Assembly: GCA_049688015.1 (NCBI GenBank)
Contig: JBAVJZ010000110.1
Span: 1 to 10,014, forward strand
Reading direction: 5' to 3'
DNA: 10,014 nt
DNA from: CSP1-8 sp049688015
GTDB taxonomy: Bacteria > Desulfobacterota > Deferrimicrobia > Deferrimicrobiales > Deferrimicrobiaceae
Translations under genes and position numbers: made by a program
Shown: positions 5,517 through 10,014 of the stretch, piece by piece
Numbering within the stretch: the stretch's first letter is position 1
How the letters are laid out: each line of letters begins with the position of its first letter
Notes under the pieces: model-generated
What the model saw: the letters and a program-made list of their open reading frames with translations, nothing else
Databases searched by the model: none
What the model was told of the DNA's origin: nothing

Positions 5517-6563
5517 TCATACTCCCGCTCTGGGAAGAGGTTCACCGGGATTGCCGCTCGCCCGGGTGTTGATATTCATGGAGAGGGTGCAGATCGTCTG
5601 GCCTCCGTCTCCGTCCGAAATATTCACCACGACTTCCACCCTCTTGCCGAGAACCTCGTCGGGCACGTCCCATTCCAGCGTGGATCCGGAAAGCACCATC
5701 CCGGGAGGGGATTTCACCAGGTCGTAGGTGAGGGTATCCCCGTCCGGATCTTCCGCCACGATCCGGTAGGAAAATTTCCTGTCGGAAGGAACCTCAGCCG
5801 GAAGATGGCTTTTCACCACGGGGAGGGAGTTCACCACCTGGTGCTTCGGGGAATATTTCCAGGAACCTGCCGCGGTACCGTCGTTCGTGGAGACGCGAAC
5901 GTGAACCCAGGACCCTTTCTTCACTCCGGCCAGGGTCAGCTCCTCCCCTTCCCCGGGCACCTCCCTGTCATCGATGAACCATTGGTATTTCAAGGTTACC
6001 GGGTCCCCGTCGGGGTCGGAGTACGTGACCGATGCCTTCACCTTGTTCCCCGTGGTAGGCGCCTTCGGTTCCAGGCGCACGGTCCCGATCTCCGGAGGGC
6101 AGTTCCCCGCGACGACTTCCCGTGTTTCAAACGAGACTTCCTCTCCACCGATCCTTACCATGCCGCGGGCCCGAATCCTGTCTCCCTTATGAATCCAATC
6201 CGGGTCCATCCTTTCGCCTCCCCCGTACGAAATCCCGTTCACAAGCCAAACTACGTCCTGGAATTCCCGGTCCTTCTCCCCCCCCACGCCATCGACGAGA
6301 AGCAGAGGAGGAGATACCCGGGACGGGGAGGACGGCGATATTCTCACATCGATCCTCCTCCCACGGACCGCCTCCCCGATGGGCTGGCTTGCCGGTTCGC
6401 GTGCTGCACTACCGGAGGAGACTCCGTCGGATACCGAGGCTGTAACCTTCCCGGGGGATGCATCCCGCGACGGGGAAACCGGAGCATCGTTTCTTCCGCA
6501 CCCGAAAGAGAGGACGAGAAGGAATATGGCAAACCCGATTCCTCGTATCGTATCGTGTCCCAT
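5517..6563 (-). CDS. Lipoprotein with tandem Ig/cadherin-like domains, pilY1 partner candidate
   Basis: 348 aa. A short signal peptide ends in LVLSFGC; Cys22 would be lipidated, although the lipobox is imperfect because Leu is at -4 rather than -3. A Ser/Ala/Pro-rich linker spans about 25-85. Three probable beta-sandwich units follow: about 86-155 (core VVWLVNG), 156-245 (DPDGDPVTLKYQWF at 183-196) and 246-335 (DPDGDTLTYDL at 272-282, resembling He_PIG/cadherin-like repeats). The two DPDGD loops are typical calcium-binding turns of such domains. The start ATG at 6563 lies 8 nt after the pilY1 stop, with AGGGG overlapping that stop, so translation is probably coupled. The frame's upward extension to 6986 is pilY1 shadow. 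I do not recognise a named family. A surface or periplasmic scaffold for PilY1 or the pilus is an inference from context. Confidence 0.85.
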   Translation of the reverse strand: MGHDTIRGIGFAIFLLVLSFGCGRNDAPVSPSRDASPGKVTASVSDGVSSGSAAREPASQPIGEAVRGRRIDVRISPSSPSRVSPPLLLVDGVGGEKDREFQDVVWLVNGISYGGGERMDPDWIHKGDRIRARGMVRIGGEEVSFETREVVAGNCPPEIGTVRLEPKAPTTGNKVKASVTYSDPDGDPVTLKYQWFIDDREVPGEGEELTLAGVKKGSWVHVRVSTNDGTAAGSWKYSPKHQVVNSLPVVKSHLPAEVPSDRKFSYRIVAEDPDGDTLTYDLVKSPPGMVLSGSTLEWDVPDEVLGKRVEVVVNISDGDGGQTICTLSMNINTRASGNPGEPLPRAGV

Positions 6564-6571
6564 GGTTTCCC

Positions 6572-9500
6572 CTAGAATTGCTCCTGCCAGGAGCGAATGA
6601 ATTTGCTCTTCGGCGGCGATTCGATCGCTATTTCCTGGTACGATCCGTCGGAAAATCCGATGAACACGGAGGACTGCCCCCCCGGATTGATCGACAGGGC
6701 CGGGCTCGACGGCATACCCTTGTCCGTGTACACGTGGGTAGGAACCTTCGTCCCGGAGGTTTCCCCGAGGAGGGCTATGGGCTCCATCCCCGCCCCGGCC
6801 GTCAGGTAATCCAGGCCGTAAACCCGGGCGATTCCGCCCCCGCTGCACGGATCGACGGAGTTGGGGGTGTAGGTCGTGAAATACACCCTGTTGTAGAACA
6901 CGAGCGGGTCGGAAAGGACCTTCTCCCCGACGTGGGTGCTGCTGTCGTTCGTGGTCGAGGCGATATTCCCGAGAACGATCTTCCACCCGTACGTCCCCAT
7001 CGCGCCGCCCCCGGCGCTGGTAATGCTTCCGGTCAGGTCGGCAAGGTGCCCGCTTACGGATTCATCGATCAGGCCCGTGAAGGAATCGGTGTCCTTGATG
7101 GCATAGAACTTCCCGGAACTGCCGTTGGAGATGGGGTTTTCCCGATCCCCCGTACCGAAATAGAGGTATCTCGTGTTACCGCTCGAGGACACGTCGGCGG
7201 CCTCTACCCGGTTATACGCCGGCTGCCCTCCCGCGATCGGCTGAAAGATCTTGTGCGCAGTCCACTCCGACAACGTGGGGGCCCCGTAATTGGTCCCCGT
7301 CGTCCGGAAATCGAATTTCCACAAGTTTCCATCAATATCCGGTACGTAGATGAACCGGATATACCCCATGCTGTCCAGAACGGCCGAAGGGGAAGCGACG
7401 ATTTCGGCGGCAAGCCCGGAGAACTGCTTCAATACGACGCCGTTCTCTACGTCGAATACCAGCAGCGAGTTCCCGATCGTGCCCGAGTCGGACTTTCCGC
7501 CCCCGGCGATCGCCACGTACCTGTCCCGTGCGGGCGACGTACTGGTCTCCTGGATCTTCACCTTGCCGATGTACGGTTCGGACCAGGTTTCCCCCAGCAC
7601 GCCGGCATCGCTGTATTCCCAGAGCACGTCCGGGTATTTATTTGATCCGGTGGTGACGCCGGAATCGGGATTCGTCACATCGAGGGCGAAATACGCCTCT
7701 CCGCCCCTGCGCAGGCCGGCGACCAGCACCGTGTGCCATTCGGAGGCCTGCTTGTACCCGTCCTTGCTGCCGGCGTCCCACCAGACGTCGGCGACGCGCG
7801 GGGCGGAATCCACGTGGTAGCAGTGTGACGTGGCGTCCGACGGGACGGCGATGCTCAGAGCCGGGAGCAAGGAATTCGGAATGAACCCGAAGATTTCCTC
7901 GCCGGTGTCATTCGATGTAAACAGGCCGGTCGAGGAGTTGTAGTCCCCTGCCTGGAAGGCGTGCAGCATCCCGTCGTTCGCCCCGGCGTATATCACGTGG
8001 CGCCGGTGCTTTTTCGCCTCCAGGAAGGTTTTACCGCCCGGGTTCAATCCGGAATCTCCCGTCGCCAGTTGGGAATACCCCTCGTCCACGTGGAACGCCG
8101 AGGGGGCACCCACAAGGACCGGCTTGGAGTGAAAGATATCCCCCAGTTTCGCGTTATTGTCGTGGTTGTTGCCCCGCAGGTAATTTACGACGGCATCTCT
8201 TGTCGCCGTGTCGGGCACCTCCAGGTCCGCGGGGGATATATTGCTCGTCGTGAACACCTCCCGGGACCAGACCGAGGAGACGTTGTCGAACATGCTCGTA
8301 AAGATCTCCCTGCTCGCCGGGCTTCTCGATTGAAGTACGGTTGCCGCATCCCACCGGAACGTCACGGTGTTGTCCGCGTTGATCGTATGCGCCTTGAGCG
8401 ATCCCGGCCAAAACGTGGCGGGCGGGGTCGTGGGTTGAAAGCTCGCCAGATACAATTCGTTCCTGTCGACGGTTCTGACGGAAAGCACCGTAGGTGATGT
8501 AAATGAGTAGGTTCCAAGTGTTATTTGCTTGAAAATATTGGTAAGGGCTGCAGCAAGTTCCGTGGCGTCCGTGGCGAAGAACGCCTTCCCGTCGGCACGG
8601 GCCGTATTGTCACCGGAGGCTCCGATGGCGTTGAACTCCGCGGTCGTCCCCGTCACGTCCGCCTGCTCCGCGGCCCTGCGCAGGACTTCGCGCAGCACGC
8701 GCAGATGCGCCTGGTTCCCGCTGATCCCGACGCCGACGGAAAACAGCTCGTACCCCTGCGCTTTCAGGGCGGCCGCCGCCTGGATGACCTGGTTGTTCCG
8801 GGTAACCTGCCCCGGATTCGGTCCCGTGGGAGACCCGTTGGAATTAAACGTTCCGCCGGGATAGTAATCCGGACCGTATCCGTTCCCGTACCCGGGAAGG
8901 CCCATCGTGTCCTCCCCGTCGGTGATGAGGATCGCGAAATTCTTCCGACAGGGCGTGCTGGAGTCGTACGCATTCGTGAAGAAGGTCTGGGATGCATTCA
9001 ATGCCCGGGCGGTGGGAGTACCCCCCGAAGCGTTCGCGTAGTTCGTGACGCTTCCCCAGATATCCGAATACCGTGTGGGCGACGAGAACGGCGAGGCGTT
9101 CGGGGACGAGGAGCCTATCTGGTTCCGTGTATTGATCAGGACCGAGGTAGCGGTAGAATTCGTGGTGAAGGTCATAAGCCCGATGCGCGCCTTCAGCTCT
9201 CCTTCATCGACCGAGGTAATATTGTTCCCGAAGTCCGAACTGACCGCCTGGGTGTGGTTCGTCGGATAGGGAGTCGAGTAGGCAGACCCCGCCGAATAGG
9301 ATACCCGGTCGTTTCGCGGGTGACTGTAGGTGAAATTGGCCGCGGGCGAGAAATTGAAATAGTATCTCCCGCTCGAAATCGTTTTGCTCGAGTAGGTGAC
9401 GGTGTCGACGCTTCCCCCGCTGCCGACCTGGATCGTGCCCGAACTGGGAAACGAATTCCAGTTGCTGGAATTGACGCGGATCCGGGTCTGGGACCCGGCC

Positions 9501-9835
9501 GAGAACGCGGACCGAACGGTGGTGGAATAGCTGAGCGTGCTTTGCGGTATGCTCAGATCGGCGTTCAGCAGCGAGTACACGACCTTCCAGAGGATGTCCA
9601 TCCGCGTGTTGGAGGTCCCGTCGCCGTCGAGGTCCCCCACGCCGGTCACGCCCGGGTCCACGGAAGCCATCGAGCCGGTGGTGTCGAGCATCAGCAGGAC
9701 GTTGGGGTTGGCCCTCGTGGAGAACAGCTCCGTATCGTCAGCGAGGACGGAAAGCGGGACCGCAAGGGCGATCGCGATCAGCGGAATCATCCACCGGCAT
9801 ATTCCGATCCTCATCCTGTTCCTGGTCCTGCTCAT
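6572..9835 (-). CDS. pilY1: PilY1-type type IV pilus adhesin/assembly protein with VWA domain
   Basis: 1087 aa, near the usual 1000-1200 of PilY1. PilY1 sits at the pilus tip or outer surface and controls pilus extension/retraction, adhesion and surface sensing. Visible parts: signal peptide (about 12-32, cleavage near SVLA|DD); VWA domain with MIDAS motif DTTGS (51-55), GGTPTARAL (271-279) and LITDGEDT (303-310); then the C-terminal PilY1 beta-propeller with GDIFHSKPVLVG (565-576), HVIYAGANDGMLHAF (613-627), VDSAPRVADVWW (675-686), GGEAYFALDVT (711-721), DIDGNLWKFDF (833-843) and YLYFGTGDRENP (890-901). The ATG at 9835 is chosen because GGAAGGAGG lies just upstream and a signal peptide follows at once; the frame's 47 extra residues upstream are highly basic and overlap the previous gene. 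Oddities: an insertion of about 120 residues inside VWA, an EF-hand-like DLDGDG at 68-73, and no canonical DxDxDxxxD calcium loop before the DIDGNLWKFD blade. Only four cysteines occur (13, 296, 672, 997). The lipoprotein gene follows after 8 nt. Confidence 0.92.
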   Translation of the reverse strand: MSRTRNRMRIGICRWMIPLIAIALAVPLSVLADDTELFSTRANPNVLLMLDTTGSMASVDPGVTGVGDLDGDGTSNTRMDILWKVVYSLLNADLSIPQSTLSYSTTVRSAFSAGSQTRIRVNSSNWNSFPSSGTIQVGSGGSVDTVTYSSKTISSGRYYFNFSPAANFTYSHPRNDRVSYSAGSAYSTPYPTNHTQAVSSDFGNNITSVDEGELKARIGLMTFTTNSTATSVLINTRNQIGSSSPNASPFSSPTRYSDIWGSVTNYANASGGTPTARALNASQTFFTNAYDSSTPCRKNFAILITDGEDTMGLPGYGNGYGPDYYPGGTFNSNGSPTGPNPGQVTRNNQVIQAAAALKAQGYELFSVGVGISGNQAHLRVLREVLRRAAEQADVTGTTAEFNAIGASGDNTARADGKAFFATDATELAAALTNIFKQITLGTYSFTSPTVLSVRTVDRNELYLASFQPTTPPATFWPGSLKAHTINADNTVTFRWDAATVLQSRSPASREIFTSMFDNVSSVWSREVFTTSNISPADLEVPDTATRDAVVNYLRGNNHDNNAKLGDIFHSKPVLVGAPSAFHVDEGYSQLATGDSGLNPGGKTFLEAKKHRRHVIYAGANDGMLHAFQAGDYNSSTGLFTSNDTGEEIFGFIPNSLLPALSIAVPSDATSHCYHVDSAPRVADVWWDAGSKDGYKQASEWHTVLVAGLRRGGEAYFALDVTNPDSGVTTGSNKYPDVLWEYSDAGVLGETWSEPYIGKVKIQETSTSPARDRYVAIAGGGKSDSGTIGNSLLVFDVENGVVLKQFSGLAAEIVASPSAVLDSMGYIRFIYVPDIDGNLWKFDFRTTGTNYGAPTLSEWTAHKIFQPIAGGQPAYNRVEAADVSSSGNTRYLYFGTGDRENPISNGSSGKFYAIKDTDSFTGLIDESVSGHLADLTGSITSAGGGAMGTYGWKIVLGNIASTTNDSSTHVGEKVLSDPLVFYNRVYFTTYTPNSVDPCSGGGIARVYGLDYLTAGAGMEPIALLGETSGTKVPTHVYTDKGMPSSPALSINPGGQSSVFIGFSDGSYQEIAIESPPKSKFIRSWQEQF

Positions 9836-9863
9836 GTCCCTCCTCCTTCCCCCCTGTTCCGTT
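9836..9863 (-). promoter_or_regulatory. Ribosome binding site of pilY1 in a 28-nt intergenic gap
   Basis: The short gap between the upstream stop (TGA, 9866-9864) and the pilY1 ATG contains GGGGGGAAGGAGGGAC, a long purine-rich Shine-Dalgarno region reaching 3 nt before ATG. There is no room for a terminator or promoter, so pilY1 is co-transcribed with the gene upstream. Confidence 0.7.
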
Positions 9864-10014
9864 TCAATACATCGTCCCGATGGGGATCGGTCCGAAATTG
9901 GTAACCGCCACGATTGTCCTTTGCGCGACGAACGGCGGGGGAGCACTTCCCTGGCTGTCCGATCGGAAATTCGCAAAACGGTAGTTCACGCCGTACCCCG
10001 GCACGATGCTCATC
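9864..10014 (-). CDS. C-terminal end of an upstream gene, probably a minor pilin (partial)
   Basis: An open frame enters from the right-hand edge and ends at TGA 9866-9864. It gives 49 residues ending VTNFGPIPIGTMY, with aromatic residues, Gly/Pro/Ser and few charges (YGVNYRFANFRSDSQGS, then PPPFVAQRTIVAV). This composition fits the C-terminal beta region of PilX- or PilW-like minor pilins, which usually lie directly before pilY1. An in-frame ATG occurs at 10013, so an isolated tiny gene cannot be excluded, but a longer gene continuing outside is more likely. The overlapping frame that extends pilY1 upstream is rejected because it is rich in Arg and lacks a signal peptide. The family assignment rests on context only. 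Confidence 0.55.
   Translation of the reverse strand, partial: MSIVPGYGVNYRFANFRSDSQGSAPPPFVAQRTIVAVTNFGPIPIGTMY

Noticed and set aside
6458..7645. Plus-strand reading frame (395 codons) opposite the pilY1 C-terminus
   Set aside because: It is antisense to conserved PilY1 propeller motifs and its translation looks like a biased shadow with no domain.
8525..9904. Plus-strand reading frame (459 codons) opposite pilY1
   Set aside because: It is antisense to the PilY1 VWA region, rich in Arg/Gly/Val, and has no signal peptide or motif. It is explained by the GC-rich third positions of pilY1.
9836..9976. pilY1 beginning at an ATG near 9976
   Set aside because: The added 47 residues are strongly basic with no signal peptide and overlap the end of the upstream gene. 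The ATG at 9835 has a ribosome binding site and is followed by a signal peptide.
1..10014. CRISPR array, insertion sequence, integrase or attachment site near the tRNAs
   Set aside because: No regularly spaced direct repeats, no transposase or integrase-like protein, and no duplicated tRNA 3' end were seen. The tRNA cluster looks ancestral rather than an island boundary.

Overview
The window looks like a chromosomal segment of a GC-rich Gram-negative bacterium. A lipoprotein, a PilY1-type pilus protein and bacterial-type housekeeping genes are all present. A Desulfobacterota/Geobacter-like ('deltaproteobacterial') origin is my inference from gene order and protein style, not something the sequence proves. 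Every convincing gene lies on the minus strand, so transcription runs from high to low coordinates. The long plus-strand reading frames are shadows of high-GC genes.

Reading along the minus strand there are three blocks. (1) About 10014-5117 is the tail of a type IV pilus minor-pilin/adhesin operon. It holds the last codons of an upstream gene (probably a minor pilin), a full-length pilY1 (VWA domain plus C-terminal PilY1 beta-propeller), a lipoprotein with tandem Ig/cadherin-like beta-sandwich domains starting 8 nt after the pilY1 stop, and a 109-aa secreted protein that may play a PilY2-like role. (2) About 5071-791 is a housekeeping operon, ispG-proS-pyrF-rlmB. ispG and proS overlap by TTGA, proS and pyrF overlap by GTGA, and pyrF and rlmB are 4 nt apart, so translational coupling is likely. 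It appears to start from a sigma70-like promoter so close to the ispG ATG that the message would be almost leaderless. (3) About 762-1 is the classic tRNA-Thr(TGT)/tRNA-Tyr(GTA)/tRNA-Gly(TCC)/tRNA-Thr(GGT)/tuf cluster. It is split by a 204-nt structured spacer that ends in what looks like a second stable-RNA promoter just ahead of tRNA-Gly.

Blocks 2 and 3 form a translation-centred neighbourhood: prolyl-tRNA synthetase, 23S rRNA methyltransferase, four tRNAs and EF-Tu, with isoprenoid and UMP synthesis genes alongside. Block 1 is a cell-surface attachment/motility module. I found no CRISPR array, insertion sequence, phage gene, toxin-antitoxin pair or obvious new system. The more unusual points are the architecture of this PilY1 (a large insertion inside the VWA domain, an EF-hand-like loop next to the MIDAS, and no canonical C-terminal calcium loop), the lipoprotein and small secreted protein beside it, the near-leaderless ispG start, the non-ATG overlapping starts, and long G homopolymers inside pyrF and rlmB.
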